Shown here: in pieces, positions 34,102 to 43,058 of the stretch
How the letters are laid out: every line of letters starts with the position of its first letter
How positions within the stretch are numbered: position 1 is the stretch's first letter
Assembly (NCBI GenBank): GCA_964385465.1
Contig: CAYLPJ010000001.1
Location: 124,001-188,000 of the forward strand
Length of the DNA: 64,000 nt
Origin: CAYLPJ01 sp964385465
Lineage (GTDB): Bacteria > Planctomycetota > Phycisphaerae > SM23-33
Reading direction: 5' to 3'
Notes under the pieces: model-generated
The model's input: the letters and a program-made list of their open reading frames with translations, nothing else
Databases searched by the model: none
Told to the model about the DNA's origin: nothing
Translations under genes and position numbers: made by a program

Positions 34102-35259
34102 ATGGCACGCGGCGGAACAGGTGCACTAACGGGCCGGCTGGGTCTGGGCCTCTGCATCCTGTGCGTTCTGACGGGCAGTGCGCAGGCGTCCGCGGCGGGT
34201 GAGGGCGCCAGGAAGCCGATGGTCTTCGCGGCCTACTACGTGTGGTACGAGACGGGCGAGCACCCGCGCTTCCCGTGGTGGGGCTGGACCCGCAAGGAGG
34301 CCGCGGCTTCACCCCAAGCGCGCAAGTCCCAGCGGCCGGGCGAGCCGCCGATGGCGTCTGCCGCCTATCCGCTCGCCGGCCTGTACGACAGCGCGGATCT
34401 CAAGGTGGCGGGGTGGCACGTGCGGCTGGCGAAGGCGGCAGGCATCGACGCCTTCCTGGTGAGCTGGTGGGACACGCACATGGGCCGCGATCGGGCCTTC
34501 GAGTCGGGCATCCTTGCGGCCGCGGAGAAGGGCGGCTTCAAGGTCGCGCTGCTCGACGAACGAGCCCAGTTCCACCACGACTTCGACCGGTACAAGGCGA
34601 TGGTGGTCCGCGCGCTCCGCAAGTACAAGGACAGCCCGGCCTACCTGCGCCTCGACGGGCGGCCGGTGCTCTACCTCTACCAGGTCGCCCGCGAGGCGAC
34701 GCTCACGCCGGCAAAGTTCGCCGCCCTGAAGCAGCACGTCGAGGGCGCGGTGGGTCGGGTCTACTGGATCGTCGACAAGATCGCGCACGATCACGCGGCG
34801 CAGCGCGCGGGCGACGCCGACCGGGTCAAGCGCATCCCCACCGAGTGGCTGGCGGCGCCCGGCGTCGACGCCTTCGGCTTTTACAGCACCTTCAGCCACT
34901 TCCGCGCGCACCGCCACGCCGAGCTCGCCGGGAAGTTCCGCTACATGGCCGGCCTGGCCCACGCGGCGGGCAAGCGGATGCTGCTGCCCGTCCACCCGGG
35001 CCACGACAACTCCCGCTTCAACCCCCAGCCCTACGTGATGCCGCGACGCGACGGGCAGACGCTGCGCGACTATCTCCGCGCCGCCGAGGACGCGGGCGCC
35101 GACTACATCCTGATGACGAGCTGGAACGAGTGGCCCGAGACCACCGTCGTCGAGCCCGCGAGCACCTGGCCCGACCCATACCGCTACCTGCGCATCCTCG
35201 CCGCATGGAAAGGCCTCCGCTTCGCCAAGCCCGAAGCCCCCGATTTCCGACCCAGGTGA
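34102..35259 (+). CDS. Secreted glycoside hydrolase family 99-like (GH71/99-type) protein
   Basis: A 385-residue exported protein: a signal peptide (LGLGLCILCVLTGSAQAS) followed by the GH99-like barrel. Family features are the first strand VFAAYYVWYETG, AGIDAFLVSWW, LRLDGRPVLYLYQ and the late catalytic-region motif TSWNEWPETTVVEP, whose Glu residues are the likely acids. GH99 enzymes cleave alpha-mannans endo-wise, and bacterial GH99-like domains also occur in rhamnan and other cell-surface glycan loci. ATG 34102 is preceded by GAGGGCAGCGAAG; a GTG at 34087 is in frame. It has its own promoter and is convergent with oppF. Confidence 0.82.
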   Translation: MARGGTGALTGRLGLGLCILCVLTGSAQASAAGEGARKPMVFAAYYVWYETGEHPRFPWWGWTRKEAAASPQARKSQRPGEPPMASAAYPLAGLYDSADLKVAGWHVRLAKAAGIDAFLVSWWDTHMGRDRAFESGILAAAEKGGFKVALLDERAQFHHDFDRYKAMVVRALRKYKDSPAYLRLDGRPVLYLYQVAREATLTPAKFAALKQHVEGAVGRVYWIVDKIAHDHAAQRAGDADRVKRIPTEWLAAPGVDAFGFYSTFSHFRAHRHAELAGKFRYMAGLAHAAGKRMLLPVHPGHDNSRFNPQPYVMPRRDGQTLRDYLRAAEDAGADYILMTSWNEWPETTVVEPASTWPDPYRYLRILAAWKGLRFAKPEAPDFRPR

Positions 35260-35538
35260 CCGAACGGAACGAACGGGCCCCAGGTTGCGCGTGACCCCGC
35301 CAGGCGATCCCGCAGGCCCGCAGTGTGGGCGCCCGGTCTTCCGGAGGCCCGGGGGCCGGCAGCGAATAGCCCCGGGGGCAAGTCCGGGGGGGGGGACGCC
35401 CGCCACCCCGCATGTCCGGAGCCTTGGAGAGCGTCAGAAGCCCCACCAACCGAACGGCAGGCTGTCGGCATGTCCCACGGTTTCGCCGATCCGGAACCAC
35501 CCCTCGCGCGATGCGCCCCATCCGGATGCCCTGTTGCG
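35260..35538. other. Intergenic region between convergent genes with GC hairpins and a G10 run
   Basis: No gene. It contains interleaved CCCGGGGGC/GCCCCGGGGGC elements (35348-35379) able to form a very strong hairpin, then ten consecutive G (35386-35395). Probable transcription-end region for the GH99-like gene and oppF. Confidence 0.4.
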
Positions 35539-36573
35539 TCACGTTCCGGCGGCGTCGAGGAGGGTATCGAGCTGTTGCCAGCGGTGGCAGGCGACGAGGC
35601 GGGCTTCGGCGGAGGCTTCGAGGGCGGGGGCCTGCTCGCGACAGCGCTGTTCGGCGAAGGAGCAGCGGGGGGCGAAGGGGCAGCCGGGGAATTCCTTCGA
35701 CGCGTCGGCGACCTCGCCGGCCAGCGTCTGGCCGAGCCACTCGCGGCGGGGGTCGAGGTCGGGCACGGCCGAGAGCAGCGCGGCCGTGTAGGGGTGCAGC
35801 GGGCGCTGGAAGAGCTGGTCGGTGGGCGCGAGCTCGACGAGCTTCCCGACGTACATGACGGCCACGCGGTCGCAGATGTGCCGTACGACGCTGAGGTCGT
35901 GGGTGATGAACAGGTAGGTCAGCCCGAGGCGTTCCTGGAGGGCCTCGAGGAGGTTGAGGATCTGTGCCTGGATGGAGACGTCGAGTGCGCTGACGGGCTC
36001 GTCGGCGACCACGAGCGAGGGGTTCAGCGCCAGGGCCCGCGCGATGCCCACGCGCTGCCTCTGCCCGCCGCTGAAGGCGTGCGGGTAGCGGCGCATGTAC
36101 TTGGGGTCGAGTCCGACCATGTCCAGCAGTTCGGCGACGCGGTGCTCGACCTTCTTCCGCCGCCAGCCGTGGGCCTGGAGCGGCTCGCCGACGAGGTCCA
36201 GGATCGGCATCCGCGGGTTCAGCGACGAATACGGGTCCTGGAAGATCATCTGCATGTGCCGGCGGAGGCCCTTGAGCTCGCCCTTGCCCACGGCGGTGAT
36301 GTCCACCTCGCGTCGGTCGGGTGTTCGGAAGAGCACCTGTCCGGCGGTGGCGTCCATGGCCCGCAGGACGACGCGCGCGACGGTGGTCTTTCCGCAGCCG
36401 CTCTCGCCGACAAGCCCGAGGGTCTCGCCGGGCGCGAGGGCAAAGCTCACGTCGTCGACGGCGCGGACGTACCCGACCGTCCGCCGCAGGAAGCCCTTCT
36501 GGATGGGGAAGTGCTTCTTGAGGCCTCGGACGGCCAGCAGCGGCGCGCCGTTGTCGGCGGGGCTATCGCTCAT
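35539..36573 (-). CDS. oppF: Oligopeptide/dipeptide-type ABC importer ATPase, OppF-like
   Basis: A 344-residue ABC ATPase: Walker A GESGCGKTT near residue 55, Q-loop QDPYSSLNPRM, signature FSGGQRQR, Walker B LVVADEP and H-loop ITHD. The C-terminal oligopeptide-family extension has the Cys-rich CPFAPRCSFAEQRC motif. It pairs with OppD on the cytoplasmic face of the importer. The start overlaps the oppD 3' end by 11 bp. It is the last gene of the operon. Substrate could be peptides or, in this gene context, oligosaccharides, as in several family members. Confidence 0.92.
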   Translation of the reverse strand: MSDSPADNGAPLLAVRGLKKHFPIQKGFLRRTVGYVRAVDDVSFALAPGETLGLVGESGCGKTTVARVVLRAMDATAGQVLFRTPDRREVDITAVGKGELKGLRRHMQMIFQDPYSSLNPRMPILDLVGEPLQAHGWRRKKVEHRVAELLDMVGLDPKYMRRYPHAFSGGQRQRVGIARALALNPSLVVADEPVSALDVSIQAQILNLLEALQERLGLTYLFITHDLSVVRHICDRVAVMYVGKLVELAPTDQLFQRPLHPYTAALLSAVPDLDPRREWLGQTLAGEVADASKEFPGCPFAPRCSFAEQRCREQAPALEASAEARLVACHRWQQLDTLLDAAGT

Positions 36574-37591
36574 CGGGCTCCTCGTGCTCGGCGGGGGAAT
36601 GGAGGAAGCACCGGGCGCAGTGGCCGGGCCTGACTTCGGTGACGCCGGGCACCTTGGTATCGCAGACCGGGCCGATCCGCTCGGGGCAGCGTGGGTGGAA
36701 GGGGCATCCTGGCGGCTTGGTGTACGGGTCGGGCACGGAGCCCTCGATGGGTTCGAGGTCCCGCCGGCCGCTGACGCGCGGGATGCTCCGCAGCAGCGCC
36801 CGCGTGTAGGGATGTGCCGGGTCGTCGAAGATCCGCTCGACCGGCCCGGACTCGACGACCCGCCCGAGGTACATGACCGCGACGTGATCGACCATGTGTG
36901 CGACGACGCCGAGGTCGTGGGTGATGAGGATCAGCGAGAGGCCCAGCTCCTCCCGCGTCCGCTTGATCAGCCGCAGGACCTGTGCCTGGATGGTCACGTC
37001 CAGGGCGGTGGTCGGCTCGTCGGCGATGAGCACGCGCGGGCCGGACGCCAGGGCCATCGCGATCATCGCCCGCTGGCGCATCCCGCCGCTGAGCTCGAAG
37101 GGGTAGGCGTCGGCCCGCGAGGCCGGGTCGGCGATGCCCACCATGCCCAGCAGTTCGATGACGCGTCGGCGAGCCTCGGCCCTGGTGCCCCCGAGGTGCA
37201 GGAGGATGGCCTCGGAAATCTGGTTGCAGATCGTGTGGACGGGGCTGAAGGCGGTCATCGGCTCCTGGAAGATCATCGCGATCTCCGCGCCGCGGATGGA
37301 CCGCATCGCCTTGCCGTCGGGATCCAGGCCCGCCAGGTCCACCGTCGAGCCGTCGGCGCGGCGGAAGTCCACCCGACCGGCCGGGATGCGCCCCGTCTTC
37401 GGCAGGATGCCCAGCATGGCGTAGGCGCTGATCGTCTTGCCGCACCCGCTCTCGCCGACGATCCCGACCGCCCCCCCGGCCGGGACGGTCAGGTCCATCC
37501 CGTTGACCGCGCGGACGACGCCCTCGTCCCGCTCGAACCGCACGTGCAGGTTGCGGACGTGAAGGATCGGTTTGTCGTCGACCTCGCTCAT
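36563..37591 (-). CDS. oppD: Oligopeptide/dipeptide-type ABC importer ATPase, OppD-like
   Basis: 342 residues with Walker A GESGCGKTISA, the OppD-typical Q-loop QEPMTAFSPV (FSPV instead of LNP), signature LSGGMRQR, Walker B VLIADEPTTALDV, H-loop ITHD and the C-terminal CPFHPRCPERIGPVC motif. ATG 37591 begins MSEVDDKP; upstream in-frame sequence is not family-like. It is separated from oppC by 222 bp containing a purine-rich repeat on the message strand, unlike the overlapping junctions of the other opp genes, so it may have its own promoter or a processing site. Confidence 0.92.
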   Translation of the reverse strand: MSEVDDKPILHVRNLHVRFERDEGVVRAVNGMDLTVPAGGAVGIVGESGCGKTISAYAMLGILPKTGRIPAGRVDFRRADGSTVDLAGLDPDGKAMRSIRGAEIAMIFQEPMTAFSPVHTICNQISEAILLHLGGTRAEARRRVIELLGMVGIADPASRADAYPFELSGGMRQRAMIAMALASGPRVLIADEPTTALDVTIQAQVLRLIKRTREELGLSLILITHDLGVVAHMVDHVAVMYLGRVVESGPVERIFDDPAHPYTRALLRSIPRVSGRRDLEPIEGSVPDPYTKPPGCPFHPRCPERIGPVCDTKVPGVTEVRPGHCARCFLHSPAEHEEPDER

Positions 37592-37693
37592 CCGTTGTTG
37601 CCAGTCTCCCCGGGGGCCATGCCCCGGCATCCTTCCGGCGCCTCCGCGAGGCCCCGGACGCGACCGCCGCGGCTCCATCCTGCCGCGTCAGCC

Positions 37694-37790
37694 TTCCTTC
37701 TGTTCCCTGTTCCCTGTTCCCTGTTCTCTGCTCTGTATTCTGTACTCTCTTCTCTGTACTCCCTGCTTTCTACTCACTCCGCACTGCTCT
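37694..37790. repeat. Low-complexity pyrimidine tract with tandem 7-mers between oppC and oppD
   Basis: TGTTCCC is repeated three times and followed by a degenerate fourth copy (37701-37728). About 60 bp of CTCTGTA/CTGTACTC-type words follow. The plus strand is almost pure pyrimidine plus T/G here, so the opp message carries a purine-rich run of about 90 nt. Confidence 0.7.
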
Positions 37791-37813
37791 CCATTCCGTC
37801 CAGAGCACGGGGC

Positions 37814-38926
37814 TCAACTGTACGGGTCGGCGGCGTCGCGCAGGCCGTCGCCGACGAAGTTGAACGACAGGACCACGATGATGACGAACAGCCCCGGCAG
37901 CAGCAGCCACGGGGCCATGATGACCGCCTGGATGTTCTGGGCCCGCTGGAGCAGCACGCCCCAGCTCACGATCGGCGGGCGCAGGCCGATTCCCAGGAAG
38001 CTCAGGGCCGTCTCGCCGAGGATCATCCCCGGCACGGCGAGGGTGGCGGAGGTGATGATGTGGCTCATGAACGACGGCAGCAGGTGGCGGAAGATGATCT
38101 TGCCCTCGCCGGTCCCGCAGAGTCTCGCGGCCACGACGAAGTCCTCGTTCCTCAGCGAGAGGAACTTGCCGCGTACCACGCGTGCCAGGCCCGTCCAGCC
38201 GAGGAAGGAGAGGATCACGGTGATGCCGAAGTAGACGTACAGGGGGGGCCAGTGAGCCGGCAGGGCGGCGCTGAGGGCCATCCACAGCGGGATGTGGGGT
38301 ATGCAGCGGAGGATCTCGATGACGCGCTGGATGAGGTAGTCGGCGACGCCCCCGTAGTATCCGGCGATCCCGCCGAGGACCACGCCGAGCAGGAAGCTCA
38401 TGGCCACGCCGATCAGCCCGATGGACAGGGAGATCCTCGCCCCGTACATGATGCGGCTGAAGAGGTCTCGCCCGAGCTTGTCGGTCCCGAAGAGGTAGAC
38501 GTGCCCTCCGTCGGTGCCGAACAGGTGGAGGTCCGTCTCGAAGAGCCCCCACATTTCGTAGGCCTGTCCGCGGACGAGGAAGCGCACCGGGTGCCGCACG
38601 GACGTATCGGGCACGAAGTTCCGCTGCCAGGCCTCCGAGTCGATCTCCTGGCGGACCTCGTAGACGAAGGGGCGCAGGTGGAAGCCGCCGTCGGCGTCGA
38701 AGAACCGCACGCGCTGGGGCGGGCCCTGGACGTACGCGGCGTTGCGGGCGTCCGGCGTGTAGGGGGCGACGAACTCGCAGAAGGCCGCCAGCAGGTACAG
38801 CAGGATCAGCACGAGCCCCGAGAGCACCGCCAGCTTGTGCCGGCGGAACCGCCACCACATCAGCCGCCACTGGCTGGCGACGAAGAGCTTCTCGCTCCTG
38901 GCTTTCGGTGCGCGGCGCCTACTCAT
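37814..38926 (-). CDS. oppC: Opp/Dpp-type ABC importer permease, OppC-like, with extended periplasmic loop
   Basis: A 370-residue inner-membrane permease. TM1 lies at about 30-52 (LAVLSGLVLILLYLLAAF). The transporter core starts at FGTDKLGRDLFSR and contains five more helices and the EAA loop (EDFVVAARLCGTGEGKIIFRH). It is longer than usual OppC (about 300) because some 90 residues separate TM1 from FGTDKLGRD, with aromatic strands that could form a small periplasmic domain. The 3' end of oppB overlaps its start by 8 bp. It pairs with OppB to form the channel. Confidence 0.92.
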   Translation of the reverse strand: MSRRRAPKARSEKLFVASQWRLMWWRFRRHKLAVLSGLVLILLYLLAAFCEFVAPYTPDARNAAYVQGPPQRVRFFDADGGFHLRPFVYEVRQEIDSEAWQRNFVPDTSVRHPVRFLVRGQAYEMWGLFETDLHLFGTDGGHVYLFGTDKLGRDLFSRIMYGARISLSIGLIGVAMSFLLGVVLGGIAGYYGGVADYLIQRVIEILRCIPHIPLWMALSAALPAHWPPLYVYFGITVILSFLGWTGLARVVRGKFLSLRNEDFVVAARLCGTGEGKIIFRHLLPSFMSHIITSATLAVPGMILGETALSFLGIGLRPPIVSWGVLLQRAQNIQAVIMAPWLLLPGLFVIIVVLSFNFVGDGLRDAADPYS

Positions 38927-39902
38927 AGCGGATTCGCGGGTCGATCAGGGCCAGAAGGATGTCGCTGATCAGCGTCCCGATGACGGTCAGCGTGCTGAGG
39001 ATCATGATGAAGCTGCCGGCGAGGTACATGTCCTGGCTCATCAGCGCCCGCAGCAGCAGCGGGCCGGTCGTCGGCAGGCTGAGGACGACCGCCGCGATCG
39101 TCGAGCCGGAGAACAGGTGGGGCAGCATCCAGCCGATCGTGCTGATGAACGGGTTCAGCGCGATCCGCACGGGGTACTTCAGGACGAGCTTCACCGGGCC
39201 GACGCCCTTGGCGCGGGCGGTGATGACGTAGGGCTTCTGGAGCTCGTCGAGGAGGTTCGCCCGCATCACGCGGATCATCCCCGCCGTCCCGGCCATGCCG
39301 ACGACGACGGTGGGGATCCAGATGTGCTTGAGCAAATCGACGAACTTCGCCCAGCTCCAGGGCTCGGCGACGTACTCGGGGCTGAACAGCCCGCCGACGC
39401 TGACGCCGAACCACTCGTAGCCGAGGTACATCAGGATCATCGCCAGCAGGAAGCTCGGCGTCGACAGGCCCAGGAAGCCGATCGTGGTGAAGGTGTAGTC
39501 GGGAATGGAGTACTGCCTCAGGGCCGAGTAGATCCCGATCGGCAGCGCCACCGCCCAGGTGAACAGCAGGCTGGCCAGGGCGATCACGACGGTGAACCCC
39601 AGGCGGTCCCAGATCAGCTCGTTGACCGGGCGGTTCCACTCGAAGGAGTAGCCCATGTCGCCCTGGACGAAATTGGTCACCCACTTGAGGTACTGCACGG
39701 TCACGGGCTGATCGAGCCCGTAGCGCGCCCGCAGGGAGGCGATCCGCTCCTCGCTGATCTGCTCGCCCTGCTGCTGGAGCTGCTCGAGCTGGCTGGTGAG
39801 GAAGTCCCCCGGCGGGAGCTGGATGAGCACGAAGGTGATGATCGAGATCACCAGCAGCGTCGGGATCATGCCCAGCAGGCGTCGGAGGATGTAGGAGGTC
39901 AT
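38919..39902 (-). CDS. oppB: Opp/Dpp-type ABC importer permease, OppB-like
   Basis: A 327-residue permease starting with the family-typical MTSYILRRLLGMIPTLLVIS. The periplasmic segment holds SLRARYGLDQPVTVQYLKWV and GDMGYSFEWNRPV. The EAA loop is YVITARAKGVGPVKLVLKYP, and the C-terminus is LLALIDPRIRYE. About six transmembrane helices. Its ATG overlaps the oppA stop (ATGA). A Gln-rich linker (residues 37-47) is unusual but within the first periplasmic loop. Confidence 0.94.
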   Translation of the reverse strand: MTSYILRRLLGMIPTLLVISIITFVLIQLPPGDFLTSQLEQLQQQGEQISEERIASLRARYGLDQPVTVQYLKWVTNFVQGDMGYSFEWNRPVNELIWDRLGFTVVIALASLLFTWAVALPIGIYSALRQYSIPDYTFTTIGFLGLSTPSFLLAMILMYLGYEWFGVSVGGLFSPEYVAEPWSWAKFVDLLKHIWIPTVVVGMAGTAGMIRVMRANLLDELQKPYVITARAKGVGPVKLVLKYPVRIALNPFISTIGWMLPHLFSGSTIAAVVLSLPTTGPLLLRALMSQDMYLAGSFIMILSTLTVIGTLISDILLALIDPRIRYE

Positions 39903-41860
39903 CGCCTGCGCTCCGGGTCGAGGTACCACGTCTCGGGGTGGTAGGGGAAGCTCCAGCGGTTGTCCCAGCCCCAGTAGCCGCGGCGGGGCACGTTGCGCAG
40001 CTCGTTCTTGACCACCAGCGGGTGCGGCGCCAGCCCGACCGTGCCGATCGTCCAGAGGTTCTCGGCCTGGGCGGCGAGGATCCGCTTGCCCAGCTCCAGG
40101 CGGCGGGCCTCGTCCATGCACGTCCGCATCTCGATCCAGGCGTCGAGGACCTCGCGGGCGGCGCCGACGGGCTCGGCGCCCTTCTCGCCGCTGCTGAGGT
40201 ACCACAGTGCCCATCTCGGCCAGATCGAGACCTCCCAGTTCCGCCGCATGGGCACGAACCAGAAGGGCTCCGGCGGGAAGAGGATGTCCGTCGTCCGGTC
40301 GGCGTGCCACAGCGTCATGTCCATCAGGTTCGCCCGCGCCCGCTCGCTCTGGAGCCCGCCGGTGATCTGCTTGAGCCGGATGTCCAGCCCCACCGCACGC
40401 CAGTGGGCGATCACCAGTTCCATCGTCGGGCCCTTGGGAGTCTCCATCGGCGTCCACTCCAGCGTCGGGCTCAGCGCCCGCCCGTCGGGGCCCTCGCGCC
40501 GCCCGTCGCCGTCGCGGTCGCGAAGGCCCATCTCGTCCAGCAGGCGCCGGGCCTCGGCCGGGTCGTGACGCGTGTACGCCGTCGCGAACCGCTTCTCGTA
40601 GAAGCGGCTGGAGGGGATCACCGTCGTCTGCCGCGGCGTGGCGTGGCCGAAGTAGAGCATCTGGTTGATCTCGCCGCGGTCGATCGCCAGCGAGAGGGCG
40701 CGGCGGAAGCGGACGTCGCGGAAGATCGCCCGCAGCCGCTCGTCGGGGCAGGTCAGGTTCGGCTGGATGGCTACGTCCACCCCGTGCAGGCGGTTCCAGA
40801 TGTACGTCGTGTAGCCGCACTTGGCCTCGCCGCGCTTGAACAGCGGGATGTCCGACGTCTCGGTCTGCTGCCCGGCGAGGGTCGCCTGGCCCGTGCAGGC
40901 CTTGGCCGTCATCATCTCGCGGTTCTGGACCACCATGGCCTGGATGCGGTCGATGTACGGCAACTGGTTGCCCGCGGTGTCCACCTTCGGGTAGTACGGG
41001 TTGCGCTCGAAGACCAGCAGGCTCAGCCCCTGCTGGGCGACCACGTACGCCTGGAGCGAGGGGCAGTCCACCTCCGGGTCCGTCAGCGACTGCATCTTGC
41101 CGAAATACGCCACCCAGTCGTGGAAGCCCAACTCGCGGGCCTTCGCCTCCAGCTTCGCCTTCGGGACGTAGTCCGGGTGGAATTGCTTGAGGTAATGCCC
41201 CGGGCGGATGTAGTACTGCCCGTGATGCGCCAGCTCGTTGAGGAAGAACGGGTTCGGCCGCTCGAAGCGGAACCGCACGGTGTAGCGGTCCACCTTCGTG
41301 ATTTCGGCGGTGTCCCACGGCGGGGACTGGATCGGCGTGATGTCCCGGTTGCCGTAAACCTTCTCGAACCAGAACGTGTAGTCGTTCGCCGTGACGGGAT
41401 GCCCGTCCGACCAGCGGATGCCCTCCCGCAGCCGGAGCGTCAGCACCTTGCCCCCCTCGCTCCACTGCCAGCTCTCGGCGTAGTTGGGCAGGACGCGGCG
41501 GACCTCCGGGCCGATGCGAAGCGGCGGCTCGACGTTGTTGAGAATGGCCCCCTCGCCGAGGTTCGTGTTGCCGGTCGTGAACACGATCGCCGTCCCGCCG
41601 TACCGCCCCACCGACTCCAGCGGCTCGACCACGATCGGGTCGGCAGGCAGCCGCTCGGAGACCGGCGGCAGCGTCCCCGCCTTGACCCGGGCCGCCAGCG
41701 CCGGGGACTCCCGGAACGCCGTGATCCCCGCCTCGCGGGCCGTCTTCGCCGGCTTGAACCAGCTCGCCGGCCAGGTGTCACGCGGAATGCCCTCCCCGGC
41801 CGCGCAGGCGACGCCCGCCAACACCAGCACCCCGACGACAAACCGAAGCGGGCGGATCAT
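39899..41860 (-). CDS. oppA: Opp/Dpp-type extracytoplasmic solute-binding protein
   Basis: A 653-residue family 5 binding protein with a signal peptide ending near AGVACAAGEG. Recognisable segments are the early VGRYGGTAIVF, the SBP_bac_5 pattern LTLRLREGIRWSDGHPVTANDYTFWFEKV and later FRDVRFRRALSLAIDR, then DPAEARRLLDEMGL. At 653 residues it is larger than E. coli OppA (543), with inserts rich in aromatics, which is common in planctomycete homologues and compatible with large or glycan ligands. Shine-Dalgarno GGAAGGAG precedes ATG 41860. First gene of the oppABC-DF order, behind a consensus -10. Confidence 0.9.
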   Translation of the reverse strand: MIRPLRFVVGVLVLAGVACAAGEGIPRDTWPASWFKPAKTAREAGITAFRESPALAARVKAGTLPPVSERLPADPIVVEPLESVGRYGGTAIVFTTGNTNLGEGAILNNVEPPLRIGPEVRRVLPNYAESWQWSEGGKVLTLRLREGIRWSDGHPVTANDYTFWFEKVYGNRDITPIQSPPWDTAEITKVDRYTVRFRFERPNPFFLNELAHHGQYYIRPGHYLKQFHPDYVPKAKLEAKARELGFHDWVAYFGKMQSLTDPEVDCPSLQAYVVAQQGLSLLVFERNPYYPKVDTAGNQLPYIDRIQAMVVQNREMMTAKACTGQATLAGQQTETSDIPLFKRGEAKCGYTTYIWNRLHGVDVAIQPNLTCPDERLRAIFRDVRFRRALSLAIDRGEINQMLYFGHATPRQTTVIPSSRFYEKRFATAYTRHDPAEARRLLDEMGLRDRDGDGRREGPDGRALSPTLEWTPMETPKGPTMELVIAHWRAVGLDIRLKQITGGLQSERARANLMDMTLWHADRTTDILFPPEPFWFVPMRRNWEVSIWPRWALWYLSSGEKGAEPVGAAREVLDAWIEMRTCMDEARRLELGKRILAAQAENLWTIGTVGLAPHPLVVKNELRNVPRRGYWGWDNRWSFPYHPETWYLDPERRR

Positions 41861-41897
41861 CCGTCTCCTTCCGGCAGACTGCGCGTCACGGGCGGGG

Positions 41898-41926
41898 ATT
41901 ATACCGGCTGCCGCCTCCCCCCGGAA
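41898..41926 (-). promoter_or_regulatory. Candidate promoter for the opp operon
   Basis: Minus strand TTCCGG (41921-41926), 17-base spacer, perfect TATAAT (41898-41903), about 38 bp before the oppA start. Confidence 0.42.
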
Positions 41927-41952
41927 GACCTGACCCCGGCCGAGCGCCGGCC

Positions 41953-43044
41953 TCAGACGAGCTCCGGCGGGGAGCCGGTGAGCTTGGCGGTCGCCAGGCG
42001 GGTCTTGCGCGGCACGTCGATGCCATACGGGCAGGCGACCTCCCCGGCGGCCGCGAGCAGGGCCGCGGGCGAGGCGCCCAGCTCGGCGAAGGCGGCGCGG
42101 GCGTCGTCGGCCTTGCCGAACCAGCCGCTGAGCGTCTTCCGCAGTGCCAGCTCGGCCGGGCCGTGGGGGAGGAAGTCCATCATCTGGCGGTCGAGGAGGC
42201 CCTCCAGGCGGAACGTCTCGGCCAGCTCGTCCGGGCAGGCGCCGCAGCGGCGACAGACATAGCGTCCCAGGGCCGGGGCGTCGCGGAGGAATTGGCGGTA
42301 TTCGGCGTCGGAGGCAGGCCCCCTCCCGACGGCCGCGGCGACCTCGCGGACCTGCCGCGGGGAGTTGGTCCCGCAGACGATCACGTCCGCGCCGAGCGTC
42401 ATGCTGCACCGGACGGCGGGGGTGACGGAGCGGTGGAACAGCCCGTCGGCCAGCGGCTTCATGGCGGTGACGGCGATGCCGCGCCGGCGGGCCTCGGGGA
42501 TGACGCGGTCGGTGATGATCGGGAAGTTCAGCACGTCGAGGACGTTGCACCAGATGAGGATGGCCGACAGCGGCAGGCGGTCGAAGGCGTCGAGGTAGAC
42601 CTCCGGGTGGTGCGAGCTCATGCCCAGGGCGTGGATGAGCCCCTCGTCCATGCACCGCCGCAGGCCCTCCAGCGCCCCGCCGGGCTCGGCGAGGGCATCC
42701 GGCCCGCCGGGGCCCACGCCGTGGAACAGGCACAGGTCAAGGTGATCGGTCCCGAGGGCCTCCAGCGACGCGGCCACGTCGCGGCGGGCGTCGTCGGCGG
42801 TCTTGGCGCCGGTCTTGGAGCAGAGGACCACACGGTCGCGCCGCCCGGCGAGCGCCCGACCGAGCTTGACCTCCGACGCCCCGCCGCCGTAGCCGCGGGC
42901 GGTCTCGATGTACGTCCCGCCGCAGTCGAGGTAGGCGTCCACGACGTCGGCGACGACCTCCGAGCTGATCTCGAGCTGGTGGAACCCGCCGAGGCCGAAG
43001 CGCGACACCCGCTTGCCCGTGCGTCCCAGTGCGACCGTTTCCAT
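41953..43044 (-). CDS. Aldo/keto reductase with C-terminal [4Fe-4S]-type cysteine cluster
   Basis: A 363-residue AKR. The tetrad is altered: Glu47 replaces the usual Asp in YIETARGYG, with Tyr52, Lys77 (CSKTG) and His108 (LFHGV) in place. The C-terminal domain has C264-x2-C267-x2-C270 and a distant C338-Pro, the ferredoxin-like pattern of Fe-S-containing AKRs. ATG 43044 has GAGG upstream. It lies 14 bp behind the PhoD-like gene, as third gene of the GH36-PhoD-AKR operon. A redox step on a released sugar or polyol is the natural guess. Confidence 0.86.
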   Translation of the reverse strand: METVALGRTGKRVSRFGLGGFHQLEISSEVVADVVDAYLDCGGTYIETARGYGGGASEVKLGRALAGRRDRVVLCSKTGAKTADDARRDVAASLEALGTDHLDLCLFHGVGPGGPDALAEPGGALEGLRRCMDEGLIHALGMSSHHPEVYLDAFDRLPLSAILIWCNVLDVLNFPIITDRVIPEARRRGIAVTAMKPLADGLFHRSVTPAVRCSMTLGADVIVCGTNSPRQVREVAAAVGRGPASDAEYRQFLRDAPALGRYVCRRCGACPDELAETFRLEGLLDRQMMDFLPHGPAELALRKTLSGWFGKADDARAAFAELGASPAALLAAAGEVACPYGIDVPRKTRLATAKLTGSPPELV

Positions 43045-43058
43045 GGGGACCTCGCTGG

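Noticed and set aside
35386..35395. Run of ten G as a possible phase-variation tract
   Set aside because: It lies between two gene 3' ends, where length change would not affect a promoter or reading frame.
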